This document shows, one piece after another, positions 1 to 11,444 of a stretch of 64,000 bases of DNA (positions are counted from its first letter, which is position 1; every line of letters begins with the position of its first letter). Made by a program: the position numbers and the translations under genes. The notes below the pieces were generated by a model. It made no database searches and was not told the origin of the DNA. It worked only from the letters and a program-made list of their open reading frames with translations. The DNA lies in the NCBI GenBank assembly GCA_001599975.1, contig BCIO01000005.1:186001-250000 (forward strand), read 5' to 3'. This DNA comes from Cystobasidiopsis lactophilus. Taxonomy: Eukaryota > Basidiomycota > Agaricostilbomycetes > Agaricostilbales > Chionosphaeraceae.

Positions 1-360
1 CCACCGCCCTTTTGGGGGGACCTATCCATTGGTTCCCGTTTGTTGTATTGGTATAGAGATGTGTAATGAGCGCCAAACCGAGTGGGTATTGAGGGGTGGA
101 GGCTGCGTGCTGGCCGGGGTGAGGGAGTGGTGCTCCCGCTGAGCGGCCAAAGTGGTGAGTCTTGAGGAATAGGCAGCGTGACTTTCAAGGCATACATTGC
201 TCCTTGAACAAAAGCATCAACGAGTCATAGTCCTGTGGTGGTCACCGAAAAAACAGTCAACTACATGATTACCGGAGGTGATGCACATGCGAACACTCAC
301 GGCGTTCGTAGCTTTAGATGCCAGACTAGATGCCATTCGCGATGCAGCTCAGCAAGATGA
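1..360. other. intergenic, no gene seen
   Basis: No reading frame with family resemblance, no tRNA-like fold and no obvious repeat was seen. It lies downstream of the minus-strand COA5 stop, so it may hold that gene's 3' untranslated region. Confidence 0.4.
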
Positions 361-788
361 TTATAGCGCTGTCGAGAAGGAGAACAAGGCAAGTCGATAA
401 GTCCTCTTTGCCATCCCGAGTTCAACCGCGCAGAGAAACCTACCAGCGTCCACAGACTTGACACTCTCACTGGGCGGAGCAGCAGCCGATGCGCTATTCG
501 GAATGCCTCTGAACCGCTTTCGCATGTCCAACTGCAAGCCAATATCCCCTTTCAAAACCTTGAAATTTTTGGAGTGGAAGCAAAGCCTACGAGCGCCCGC
601 TTGCATTCGAACAGCGCCTTCCTCTGGAACTGGCACTCTTGCGGCAGCTCGTCCATGTGGTTCTTGAGGCAGTCCTGCACGGCTTCCCCCGGCGCCGACT
701 CGCGCAGAGGGTGGTTTTGAAAGACGGGCGTCTTGATGATGCACAGCGCCAGGTCGGTGCGGATCTGGCCGCATTGCGTTTGCGACAT
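361..788 (-). CDS. COA5: cytochrome c oxidase assembly factor COA5/Pet191-like
   Basis: This is a small twin-CX9C protein of the mitochondrial intermembrane space needed for assembly of respiratory complex IV. Exon 1 (788 down to 591, 66 codons) carries CGQIRTDLAC-like spacing: Cys6 and Cys16 are CX9C, and Cys52 and Cys62 form a second CX9C within LPQECQFQRKALFECKR. A 59-base intron (590-532, GTAGGC..CAG) joins in frame to LDMRKRFRG, which matches the family's C-terminal CKRGMxDMRKRFRG signature. A second 75-base intron (443-369) is possible near the end; with or without it the frame reaches the same stop, so the tail is either SVDAAL or about 25 residues longer. Family identity is strong from the Cys spacing and the MRKRFRG block; the exact C-terminus is unsure. 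Confidence 0.85.
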
Positions 789-1420
789 GATCAAGCAGTT
801 CAATAAAGGTACTAGAAAGTGGAAAGGTGAGGGTGGAGTGGAGGTCGGGGTGGGAGACAGTTCTTTTGCTCCTCGACGATGATGGCCTCGGCGAGTGCGC
901 GACTTCAGGTCTTCCAATGTACATGCCCAATGACTGCGTTTCTATATGACATCCGTGACTTTTGAACCCAACTGCTGCATCGCTGCTTCTTGGGATCAGA
1001 TTGGCGGGATTGCAGCGAGAGATCGGAGTCAAACTTGCCTTGCTTCGCCTCGGAGAACACCTTCTCGATCCCTCACTGCCCTCTTGACTCCCTGTCCATC
1101 CTTAGGAGCTAGATGAGTGAGGAGGCCGACAGAAGAGTGAAAAAGGCTCACTCCAACCCCTTGCCACCTTGCCAAATCCATGCAACCCAAGTCCCCTGCC
1201 TCAAGGGTCTTTCCTCCCTCTTCCTGCCCTGAACCCCGCCAACTGAAGAGGTAGATGAGCTACTCGTACAATAAAAGACTACCAAAGCTTACCTCGAACC
1301 CTTGCCAATCTGGCAGCCCCCGTGCAACCCCAGATTCCCTAGCCAGCACGATCCCGCCTAACAAAATAAAGTCAAGCTACGGCATTCTTGTGTAGGATTG
1401 AACTCACTTGATCTTCCGCC
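789..1420. other. intergenic with weak duplicated stretch
   Basis: This gap lies between COA5 and the NLR 3' end. From about 1108 and again from about 1248 there are two similar segments (AGSTAGATGAG followed by CTYRCYYCRAACCCYTTGCCA and TGCAACCC), which looks like an old tandem duplication with a period near 140 bases. No coding sequence was recognised. Confidence 0.3.
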
Positions 1421-4400
1421 TCAAAGCCAGGTCCAATACCCACCCAACACTCGGCGCTTCCCTTGTCCCTTCGCCACCTGCTTCCAGGGGTCCGCCGCGC
1501 CCATTGACTTTTTTCGAACTCGAAAGCCTGCAAGCTTGTATGGGTCACTGTACTCGTGCCATATCGTTTGACCATCAAGGGGCAGTGCACCATTGAGGGG
1601 CAGTGCTGGAGAACTGATCGAGCTGCGACGGGACCGGCCATCGACCAACTTCTCTGCCTTCGGGAGGGGCCGCTTGGCCAAGACGTCTTCGAGCTTTGAT
1701 TGATTGATCAGAGAGACTCCAACGAGATCGTCGACCAAGTGCAACATACCTGGTAGTCAACTTCGAAGGCCGCCGACTCTAGTCTCCAAAGACGTCCGAC
1801 TGGGGACGCCAGAGTAACGAGGCAGCTCGAGAGTTCCAGATAGCATTTTCGATAGATGGCTTCCAGTTCAAGGAATTCATTGCCCCTGAGCCTGTACAAC
1901 CTAACTGCACTCTGGAGTGCGCGAAGAATTGGCAAGTACTGCGCCGTATCGCTTTGTGCCCACTGCGCGCGCACCACACGGAGTAGGTCAAAGGCGGCCG
2001 CTCTTGAAGATGTGCTGAAATCTGGATGCCAGCAGCCGCCGGTGAGGTGGGCAATCGCGTGCACAAGGTTGACGATATTGCAGCCGCCGGTTTCGAAGGG
2101 TCGGTGCCACATGTCGGCAGTCTGTTGGATCAGATTTACGCCCCGCTGTAAAATAGCTGAGTCCACAAGACTGTTTGCCAATGCAGCAGCAACTTTGCCA
2201 ACGTTCGAGGGATCTGCCTGCCAAAGAGGAGCAGTGACGAGAAGCGACAGCCAGTCCTTTGTCGCACGGTCGATCAATGCCGTCGCCTCCTCCTCATTCT
2301 CTGCCGACCATAAAGCATCGTAGTGCTCTAACACTGCTTGCTGCCACCAACCGTAGTACGCGAGGGGATATTCCTCCAACAAAACCTGCAAATGCCTGAC
2401 AGCTTGACCATTCGCCAATACTTGTTCCTCCGTTTTCTCAATCATACGTCTAGTTTCCGCAAGTTCCAGCAAGGTCCGAGCGAGTTCGAATCGATGGCCG
2501 GAAAAGCTTTGGAGCAAGGTCGACCAACACTGCACCGCTTGCTCAAAGGCTTGTTCCGCCGCTGCTAGGTCGTTTGAGTCTCGGAGTAGGTAGGCATACT
2601 TGGACAGTGCGGCTGCAAGGTTCTTGGAAGAGAGGTAGTTCTCGTCGGCGCCTTTGAAGGCAGCCACCAGTCGCTCTTGAAGCAAACGCGCCTCTTGCAA
2701 GCAACTCCGATCGTGCAGTGTGCTGATGAGCATTTTATCCGTCTTCAAGTATTCGATAAACGACGAAAAATGTCGACCGCCGCAATGTTTGAACGCCCGG
2801 CAGCATATATCCCAAACGTCAGGAGAATCGGAACATCTGCCTTGTCCAGCGAAGAGGCCAAGTCGATCGATGATAACATCCGTGAGCTGTAGTCTATGGA
2901 CATATAGTCTGTGGATCTTGGGCATGGTCTTGTCATATGGCTGCCCCTGCAGTAACTTAGCCCGATTCGTGTCCACGAAATGGTGTGCTTGCTGACGCAG
3001 TCCGGCTTCGAATAAGCATTTAGACATGGTATGTAGAGCATAATGAAGTGTAGGAGCGAATCGGGAGGGGTTGATGTCGTAGAGGAGGCGCGATTGGGTG
3101 AGGGCTTTGTCGGCCAAGGGAAGTGCGTCTTCGTGGTAGTGAATGCCGGAGAGGATGAAAGCCCAATGTGAGACTGTGCGGCAAAGGTCTTCGAAGAGAC
3201 AAGCACTGCTGTCGCGTTCCTGTAATGGCTCGTGCTGGGGAAGACAATCCCAAAGGCCGATGGCGAGATCTGTCGCAGAATGCCCGAGAGCTAGCATACC
3301 CGTTCCCAGCAGTCCCGCCTCGTGGCAGTCATTGGCTGCATTCTCCAGCGACGCAGCGAGCTCGCACGCCAGGGCGAAGTCGCACAGCGCTGCCCTAACA
3401 CCTCGCAGCAAAAATTCGGCCAAAGCTGCGCCGTTTGGGGCTTCGGCAAGCGCCATAGGTGCGTTGAAATAGGTGTAGCGTTGGAACAAATCAATGTATA
3501 GCTGACAAATGGACGGGAGCAGAGGGGCCGAGGCGGTTGAGTACTTGGATCGAACATGCTCCGCCACAGGCGGCAGCACAACAAAACGAGAGCCATGCTG
3601 CATGACCAAGGAAGTATCGCGAAGGACATCACTGGCGCGTGGACGACCAGCGACGAGCGATTTGACGGCGTCGATCGGGTCGGCAGGAAGGCCGGCCGGG
3701 AGTTGCGCCAGAAGAGCCAAGAGAGGAAGGGCCCCAGGCTCCTTGGTGAAGCTGGCACTCTTCAGGGACAACTCCACTGACACCTCCAGGCTGCTCAGGC
3801 TGTCGTCCCCGGTGCCGTCCTGCAAAAGCTCGGCCCTCAACTCTTGCCACTCTCTGAACGTGGTGGCAATGGGGGTGAGAGAAATTGATGATGCTGCGCG
3901 GCACGCCAGGAGGACGATAGAGAGACAGTGGCCGGCCATATGCGACGAGTCGAGCAACTTGTGTAGAGCTTCTTGCTCGTCCGGCCCGCTAACCGGTTGG
4001 CCAAAGTGTTCGAGAAAAATCTCCCAACTTGCCGTTGTTGATACAGGCTCCAAATCAAGGGGTAGCAAACACTTCGACTTGAAGTGTTGCCGGCTGGTGA
4101 CTAGAACGCTGACATTGGGAATGGCGCAGAGGAGCTGCACAGCAAACTCTGCCGGCCTCGAGCTCTGATACCAAATTGTCTCGAAGTTATCAAGAACGAG
4201 GAAGCAAGAGCCGGTGCCGATAAGGAAGTGGACGTGGTCGACGATCTGGCGCGTTCGCATCGCTGGCTCTTCGTGAACCGGGCGAAAGGTAGTCCTTGGA
4301 CTGAGTCGGCGCAAGACAGCATCAGCGAGCCGTTCGCCAGGATCTGAGACAGTGGTTGCCTCTAAGCGGTGGCAGTAAATGAAGTGGCAGCGTTGCCCGA

Positions 4401-5833
4401 ACCGCGCCTGCACGTCCGGGTGGTGGACAACGCCTTCCGCCACGGTGGTTTTGCCCAAGCCTCCGACGCCTGTGAGAAGAACGCTCTTGTAGGCAAGACA
4501 CCACTCAGAGAGCTGAGCGATTTCCGCCTCCCGGCCAAAAGTGACGGAGGCAGGTGGAACAGAGTAGGACGGCACTGAAGCAACAAGACGTCAAGCGCGT
4601 ACTGTGCCTATCATTTCAAGGAGGCTTTCAACCTTTGAGATCTTTCACCCAGCGACGGAAGACGTTCTGGACCGATTTGAAGCTGGGGTCCGAGTCCGAT
4701 GCAAATTTGCACATGGTGATGTGGTTGGCATTGAGCGAGCCCGACCCTTCAGAGGCAAAGCCGAGGCGAGCGGACCACTCGTCGACGATCTGAGTGAATC
4801 TCATTTAGATGAAGCGACCGAGAGAAAACGAAGGTGGCACGCCTTGGTAGACACGCCCTTGACGGACTGAGCCTCGTAGAAGCTGTAGAGCTGGAGACCG
4901 GACTGGGTCTTAAGCTCTTCGTAGAGCGGGCTGAAGTTGACGGAGAGGGCCATGAGAGTTTCGCTGCCTTTGGTGAGCTCTTGCACCAGAGGAGTATTTG
5001 TTTGGAAAGCGGCGACTTTGGCGAGGTTGGCAGCGAGCTTGCCCCAAGCGGCCAAGTCCGAGCCACGATGGGGCGTGCCCAAGAAGATAATACCCTTTGT
5101 GTCGGTAAGGACAGGTTGCAGATACTTCAAGCCGGTTTGGGTCTTGGCGCGAACAAGGGCCTGCTCGGTGTGAGATGAGTCTTGGTCCTTCATACACCTT
5201 CGTGGGCAATAAAAACACACCTCTTTGACGAGCAATCCGCCGAGACTGTGAGCGACAAAGATGATGGGCCTTCCCGTGTCCTGTTGTGCTGAGTCAGAAG
5301 ACAGAACCATTGGGGCCAAGAGAGACGCGAGCGCACCGGCTCCGGTCGATTGGCCACTTCTTCAAGCAAGTTCTCGGCATGATTTCGAATGACATCCCTG
5401 TTGCCTCCGCCCAGGAAAGCCGTCAAGTTGGAGTTGTAGCCGTAGGTGAAGATCCGCAAGGACGGAAACGCGTCGGTGAGCAGATCCTTAGGCCAAAAGG
5501 TGCCCGAGTCTGTGTTCAACACGTTTGAGTGCGGTTGAAGGCTTAACTTCGAGGAAGATAGCGACCTTTGTCCGTCCAAGTGGAGAAAGGGCCGCCTTGG
5601 AGCCCGTGCACGAAAACGACACTGCATCCAGAGGCGTTCGGCTGCAGCTCGTGTAGAAGAGCATACTGTACTCACTCAGCAGTAGGAGGCTCTTGAGCAG
5701 CATCAGCAACGAGGATCAGTCCAGTCTTGGGCTCTTCAGTTTTCGGCTGCGGAGCCTCTGAGGGCGGAGAAGGCGTGCCCGACTCGCTAGCCTTGCTGCT
5801 GGCGCTCTTCTTGAACGGGTTTTTGAGAGGCAT
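1421..5833 (-). CDS. NLR-type STAND receptor: alpha/beta hydrolase - NB-ARC - helical repeats
   Basis: This is a fungal NOD-like receptor of the kind tied to non-self recognition and programmed cell death. Eight exons join in phase: 5833-5711, 5665-5566, 5509-5337, 5280-5221, 5160-4855, 4789-4633, 4574-1750 and 1693-1421, giving about 1338 residues. Residues ~45-300 are a SERAC1/SesB-like hydrolase: VVFVHGLQGGPFSTW, nucleophile Ser ~144 in VAHSLGGLL, IIFLGTPHRGSDLA, and a late His in NANHITMCKF. Residues ~320-560 are NB-ARC: P-loop GVGGLGKTT with Lys ~348, kinase-2 CFLVLDNFET and VLVTSRQ. The rest is helical with TPR-like stretches (e.g. LAAAEQAFEQAVQCW). The 45-base first intron removes an in-frame stop and restores GLIL-YALLHEL. 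The last exon is inferred from a strong GTATGT donor at 1749; without it the protein ends at 1708. An in-frame upstream ATG at 5896 is an alternative start. The effector family is certain; the ligand is unknown. Confidence 0.82.
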
Positions 5834-6318
5834 GTTGAGACGTCGGAGAGCTGCTGCTGCTCGAGGACGAAAGCAACGGCAGCAGTTGGCACCCAAAAAG
5901 CAAATCCCGTCGCCGCCTTCTAGGAAGAGGAAGCGAGCACAGCCCCCGTTTTCGCTGCATCGATGGGAGCATATCGATCGCAGCGGACAGAGTCAATCCC
6001 GAAGGCGCTACGTCAGGAGCTGAAAGGGGCGAAGACGGTGGGCTCAGCTCCTACGTGAAAGGCAGCGCCAGGCAGAGCCACGCAGCAATCCCTGCAAGCT
6101 CGAGGGAGTTGGACATCAACCATATTAGCAAAAAGCGTGTTTGGTGTCCTGTCGAGTCGCTCTCCAGAGCAAAAGGCGGCCCAGACCGAAAATCAGCTCG
6201 GCGTAGAAATTCGAGAGGAGAGTTGTGGCGCATTATGCATTTTGCAAGCTAGGTTATGGCAAAGATAATTATGCAATACGAGCACTCAGAGCGACATCGC
6301 TGGAGAAGGTGCCCCCTC
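5834..6318. other. intergenic: NLR 5' side and MFS 3' side
   Basis: This gap separates the NLR start from the minus-strand MFS transporter stop. The NLR upstream alternative ATG (5896) falls here. No other gene or repeat was recognised. Confidence 0.35.
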
Positions 6319-8631
6319 TCAATGGACTTTGGCGTCGATGCCGGCGGTGGCGACGAATGACCAATAAGCGTCCTTGGAAGCCGCTCGGAGCTTCTTGCCG
6401 TACCAGAGCATAGGGCTAGCCAATACAATGAGCTTTGAAGGGCAACCCAAGGGCAGACTCTACTCACACGAACGAAAGGACGATGGCCGCTCCGACAACA
6501 CTGCGCTGAGACTCAGTGTTGCCCGAGACCACCAGAGCACACAAACTTACGCAGCGACGATGAACCTGGCGTAGTCTACATAAACAAAGATTGTAAAGTC
6601 TTCAGAGAGGGGGCCAGCGCTCACGCATTCTGCAGCCCCATGCCTGCGATCCAAGCTGCTCGATAAAAATAAGCCTGTGCAAAGTGCGCATGATGAACAA
6701 CAAACGAGTGAGTCCGTCTGTGGAAAAGACCCGCTGAGCAAGTCGTTAAGAGGGTAAAGTCTCGAAGAACTTACAGCCCACAGCGAACGACATGGTGTTG
6801 CGAACGATGATAGTGGCCAGCATCACTTCCGTTGTCAGCTCTCGGTAGACGTCCAACACGTATCCTAGAGATATTGTGCAGGAGACACCGTTGGTCACTT
6901 GATGCCCACCGTGAGAACTAGCCCAGGTCAAGAATGCAAAGCGAACTCACAGCCAAGAAAGCCAATACCGAAGGCGAGCCCAATCCAGTGGATGCCATTA
7001 GCAGCACCAACTCCCCACAAAAGTAAGCCGAGAGGAACGAAGACAGCGGAAATGGCGAGCAGCAGGAGCTTCTGCTCAGGCTCTCGGACTCCACCATTGC
7101 GCTCTGGCAATGCCCACAATGAGCTTCCCGCGGAACATCGAAGGGAAGAAGGACGCACTAGCTGCCCAGATACCGAGTCGATCGCTGCCATAGCCCGAGA
7201 TCAAGCTGCCGATTCCGACACCTATGAAGGGCGCCCAGTACATGCTGCCCAGAGCCGCCGTTGAAAAGTTGTAAGGCGGGGCGGACATGATAGTGGCCAG
7301 AGTGCCGTTAAGGATGTTGTAATTGACCAAAGCGGTGCCGTACTGGATCCCGCTCCAGAGGACGACAGGGAAGCGGAAGACCAAGAACCAAGGACGCCAC
7401 ATGACAGTAAAAGTGTCCTTCCAGGAGAGGAAAGTGCCGTTGTAGGGCCGTAATTTGTGGCCGAACGAGTGCTCGCTACCTCTAAGAGCTAGACTGCACT
7501 CGCGCGTGAGCTAAAACGAGACGGGCAAACGTCAACGGGCGCACCTAGGGACTTCGCCTTCCAAAGAGCCCTTTTCGTCTTCACGAGGAGAAACAGAGTC
7601 GATGGGCTCGAGTACGCGATCGTAGTTGGTCTCTTCCATAAACAGGAACAAGAAGACGAGGGCGCCCAAGCAGAGAACTGCGCTTGTGTAAGTCGCGGCG
7701 AGGTGAAAGGGTCCAAAGGAAGGCTCACAAGCAGCCAGATACATGGTCCAGTGCCAGCCAATGCCTTCGTAAATGAAGCCACCCAGCGCCGGCGCCACCT
7801 GTTGCGCACAGTTGCGCACAGTCAAAACCCAGCAAAGAGAAGGAAGGAGAGAGGAACGCACGAAGTTGGAACCGAAGAGCAACCAAGAGTAGATGCCGAG
7901 GTACTTGTTGCGCTCGTGGGTGAAGAAGATCTGGGCGATGGAGATCTCGACCAGCGTCTCGATCGCGCACCCGACGCAGCCTTGGATGATCCGGGACAAG
8001 AACCAGATGCCCTTGGACTGTGAGTGCCGAACTCTCAGAAAGTGTGCAGAAAAAGTGGCTACAAAGTGGAAGTGCAACACACGGTGATGTAGGGAGACCA
8101 GACGGAGATCAAGAGCTGGGCGAGCATCGAGAACAGGTAACTTGGGCGAGCGCCATATCGGAACGCAAACGAAAGGATGAAGGGACCGGCCCAGCCTGAT
8201 GTGTGATAAGTTTGAGATCAACAGCGAGATCAAAGAAGAGAGACACGAACCCAGCATGCCGAACATGTAGCCGGAGCCCTCGACCAGAGTGGCAATGGAG
8301 ATGCCGTTGTCCTTGTTGATGGCGACCAATAGGCTGTAAATGATCGTGTTTGCAAAACCGTAGAAGAAGGTGTAGACGTAAAGGCTGGTGGCCGCCACCA
8401 GCTTGCGGCGGCGAGACCAGTTGAGCGGGTCATTCACGTCCAAGCTGGGAGTGGGATCGAGGATGATCTCGTGCTGCACGGAAGAATGGAGCAAGCCAGA
8501 CTCATTATGGCCGGCAATGTCGTCCACCAAGAGCAAGGAACCGGGCTGGGCACCGTTTGAAGTCAGGACTTGCCACAGCGCGATCTTGGACCTGGACGCA
8601 CCACGCCGTCAATGTATTTGCTGGAAGCCAT
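6319..8631 (-). CDS. MFS transporter, DHA1 (Hol1/drug:H+ antiporter-like)
   Basis: This is a 12-helix major facilitator of the DHA1 type, expected in the plasma membrane and exporting drugs, polyamines or similar small molecules by proton antiport. Evidence: the pre-helix DPLNWSRRRKL motif typical of fungal DHA1 proteins; VEGSGYMFGM and SRIIQGCVGCAIETLVEISI in the N-half; loop EETNYDR; LISGYGSDRL; and the C-half motif YREL-EVMLATIIVRNTMSFAVG, then YGLTPWIAGMGLQNAFIVAA and PMLWYGKKLRAASKDA at the end. The start at 8631 (MASSKYIDGV) is supported by a 56-base intron that joins in phase to PGSLLLVDDIAGH. The C-terminal part is cut into several exons of roughly 30-60 bases, so it looks frameshifted until spliced. 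The substrate cannot be told from sequence. Confidence 0.8.
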
Positions 8632-9325
8632 GTGGGAGCTATTGCACTAAACGAAAGGAGCAACCGAGTCTACTGAGCAAATTGATTTTTCGTCCCCTGA
8701 GCGAGTTCGCCTTTGGTACGCTGGATTGTTTGAAAATGATGCCATCCTTTGCGCTCGGCCCAATCCCCAAGCAGAACGGCCTTGGCTGGTTGCTCGCAAT
8801 CCCGAAAGGTCGAGAACTGGGCATTTTATTAGGCAATGAAAATGGGCACGCCATCGCAGTCGCGGAGGCTTTTGGAGGGCAAGAGTCCGCCGGGCCATTG
8901 ATTCGCCGCTTCAAATGAGTCTTGGCAGAGAGCAAGGACATTGTGCTTGCTGAAAAAGGACGAGAGATGCGGCCGTAGAAGAAGGAAACAGTCAAGCGGG
9001 CCGGGCAGCAGCGCGATGGGCAGGGCACCTAGACGGCCTGTTCAAGCGCGCGATACATCCAGGATTCTCCTGAAGCTATATCAGTGATTTAAGGCGACTC
9101 AAAATGACGCAAAAGAAGGACTATCGTGGCTCGAGGAGAACCTGTTATCGAAAGAGCGGAGGCAGCCCAACCGGCGGCTTAGCGGCTGGGCGTGTTCCTC
9201 TCAGGCTAAGAAGTAGCGGTTTCAAAGGTTCAGCGAGGAAAAGGAAACGATGTCATTGGTACAAGAACAAGGACGGGGCGACCTGCGCTAACAAGTTGCC
9301 ACCTTGCCACCGGCTGGTTCACCCG
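8632..9325. other. intergenic, no gene recognised
   Basis: This holds the presumed promoter of the MFS gene and the 3' side of the next minus-strand gene. A 129-codon minus-strand frame (9028-8639) has no family resemblance and is treated as chance. Confidence 0.35.
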
Positions 9326-9880
9326 TCACACATGGCGAACGACGTGAGTGCCACTGAAGGGAACTCCCTCTGCATCATAGCCGGCCCGGGGGTCGTCAAG
9401 CGCGTTGGCAGCGTGGTGGATGAGCTGCATTCCGTTGGCTGCGACAGCGCGCTCCCAGGGCTTTTTGGCCATATCCTTGATAGCCACGGCGGTGTGCTTG
9501 ACTCCACATCTTCTCTCCTCTCGCAAGACAGCCGCAATAATAGCGGTGCCCCAACCTTGTTTCTCGGTGAACGAGTAAATGCGCTCGCGGATCGAACGCT
9601 TGTCGCCCTCTTCGGTAACGTGAATGCGAGCCAAGACGAAGCCCTGGGGCTGGTGAAGTACATCGAATCCGACCGCAACGATTGGGTTGGACTGTCCTTT
9701 CGCGAGGTTCAGGTCCGAAAGACTTGCGGAGCCGTTTGAGCCTTTGTAGTTCGACCGAACCAAGGACCGCAGCTCAGAGTTGTATCTTTTGTCAGGGGGA
9801 GAATAGGCATCAAGGGTGCCGAACTTTTCTTCCGTGATCAAATAATAGCGCATTCGAACTTCAGGAAGTTGGAGGGTCAT
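9326..9880 (-). CDS. hypothetical protein, diverged paralogue of the 11445-12122 gene; possibly GNAT-like
   Basis: Uninterrupted frame of about 184 residues from ATG at 9880 (MTLQLPEVRMRYYLITEEKF). No family is certain. The start resembles the protein at 11445-12122 (MRYYLI versus MRYFII), and a shared strand pattern follows (NLAKGQSNPIVAVGF / FADPHSTNYVLAIAV; GFVLARIHV / GFCLMSIS). The middle segment EKQGWGTAIIAAVLREERR followed by HTAVAI and AANGMQLI resembles the acetyl-CoA-binding region of GNAT acetyltransferases (Q/R-x-x-G-x-G/A, strand, then N-G-M/F). That assignment is inference only; the resemblance to the neighbour is seen directly but is low. Confidence 0.5.
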   Translation of the reverse strand: MTLQLPEVRMRYYLITEEKFGTLDAYSPPDKRYNSELRSLVRSNYKGSNGSASLSDLNLAKGQSNPIVAVGFDVLHQPQGFVLARIHVTEEGDKRSIRERIYSFTEKQGWGTAIIAAVLREERRCGVKHTAVAIKDMAKKPWERAVAANGMQLIHHAANALDDPRAGYDAEGVPFSGTHVVRHV

Positions 9881-11444
9881 TGTCAAGCCAAGGTTCGATA
9901 TCCACTGGATGGGAATGCAAAAAGAAAGCGAATTGAGCTGCCTTTTTATAGGAAGAGTCAGATGATAAGCTTACGCGAATGGATTGCAAGACTGGGGAAG
10001 GGCAGGATGAAGACAGATGCGCAACACAAGAGGAAGTTTCGCATTCTGCAGCGAAATACTGGCTCCTCGGATAGAACCAGTACGAAACGGTCAGTTGAAA
10101 ATACAAGGTACAGTGAGAAAGGTCATCCGCAGCAGGAAGTCAAAGACCCGGCGTCAGAAAAGATGCACCGAGAGTGCGCATTCTTGACGCTTTCGTCGGA
10201 GATTTACTAGAATGTTCTTATGTCCAGACTTGTCCGAGTTTCAGAGTGCAGGCACGCGCTGTTTCGTCTGCATAAGCTCAGTTAGAGGAAGGCGACTTCT
10301 GACTTCTTGAGACACCAAGGACATAAGGACAGGTTGCCGGCACTGAATTTTACCTGTGGAGTAGATTTGAGACAGTAACATTGAAGAAGGCCTTCTTGAC
10401 ACGGGAACATTCTGGCCTCTCCGTAACACGGAACGAACTCTTTCTTGGCCGCATCCTGCCTTGGTGATGGCAAAGCGCGCGCTGCACTTTGTACTTGCCA
10501 GATCTCCTTGCGAAAGGTTTCACACTGGCATGCACGGAAACAGAAAGTGCGGCCCGCGCACTGGAGTCGAGGCTAGTCGAGCCATTCGTTGCCCAGAGAT
10601 TTTGGCACTGGTCGGCGTAACGGAAAGCGGAACGGGCCTTCGACGTGGGTAGAGGCATCTGTCTTGGTGAGGAGACGGGCGTAGCACGGTCTACTACACA
10701 GGAAAGCGCCTGTTCACGTTGACGGCACGGGCAATCGCTTTTGAAAGAGGCGGGCAATGGGAATGGCATTCAGAGGCGTTGGTTCAGCACGTTATGCATT
10801 GTGGTAGTTCTTTTGAGTCTTAAGAGTGATCTGAAGTCGTGCAAACGGCCTCTTATAGTGGACAAGGTCGCTGTTCGGGGGCAGGCGGATTCGACACAGA
10901 AATGCGGAAAACGCCAGTGGGCGCTCAGGTCGACCCCTGGTAGCTCCTCGAAGTGCGTTGAAGATTCAGATGCCCGTTCGTTGCATAAAAGGATGGGTAC
11001 GAGCTGGTCTCCCGCCACATTGCGCTTCCACCTCGAAAATCTTTCGGCCTTGTCGATGGCCACAGTGATGTTGGCCCAACGCTTGACATCCTCGAGCTGG
11101 ACGTCCTCAACAATCTCGGCGCGGGTGTAAGGGCGAAGGAGATGCGAGAGTCTGCCTGGAATATCCCGTGAGCTTGCCCGCTCTACTGTAGTGCTAGTCG
11201 AGTTGAGCAGCGTTGTGATCAAATGTCTGTGGGGGGTGTCATGATGGTTCAGCTTCAAGGCATGGAAAGGAGGACCTCGTAAAACAATATCTTTCGAGTG
11301 CTAGCAACAAACTTAAGCGCTGCGATTGAGACGCGTCTTGCCCGAGTGGCGAGCACTTAGCCGCCCCCTCCTAGTTGATCATCACAGCTCATGGTGGAAG
11401 AGAAACCAAGGAACACAAAGAATGTAAGCGAAAAATTTCAAGTT
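9881..11444 (-). other. weak coding region, gene structure unresolved
   Basis: Several minus-strand frames lie here that I could not splice into one protein. One (11258-10770) contains EDVQLEDVKRWANITVAI and GDQLVPILL; another (about 10560-10370) contains TFCFRACQCETFRKEIW, which resembles the second half of a MYND finger (C-x3-C-Q-x3-W/F), and further Cys residues. A lineage-specific gene with 3-5 exons is likely, but a decayed gene cannot be excluded. The promoter of the 9880 gene is also in this stretch. Confidence 0.3.

Noticed and set aside
5666-5710. In-frame TGA in the NLR N-terminus as a disabling stop
   Set aside because: It lies inside a 45-base, phase-0 intron (GTTGCT..TACAG) whose removal gives a continuous hydrolase start.
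6319-8631. MFS gene as a frameshifted pseudogene
   Set aside because: Every apparent frame change is explained by a short GT-AG intron with conserved motifs on both sides.
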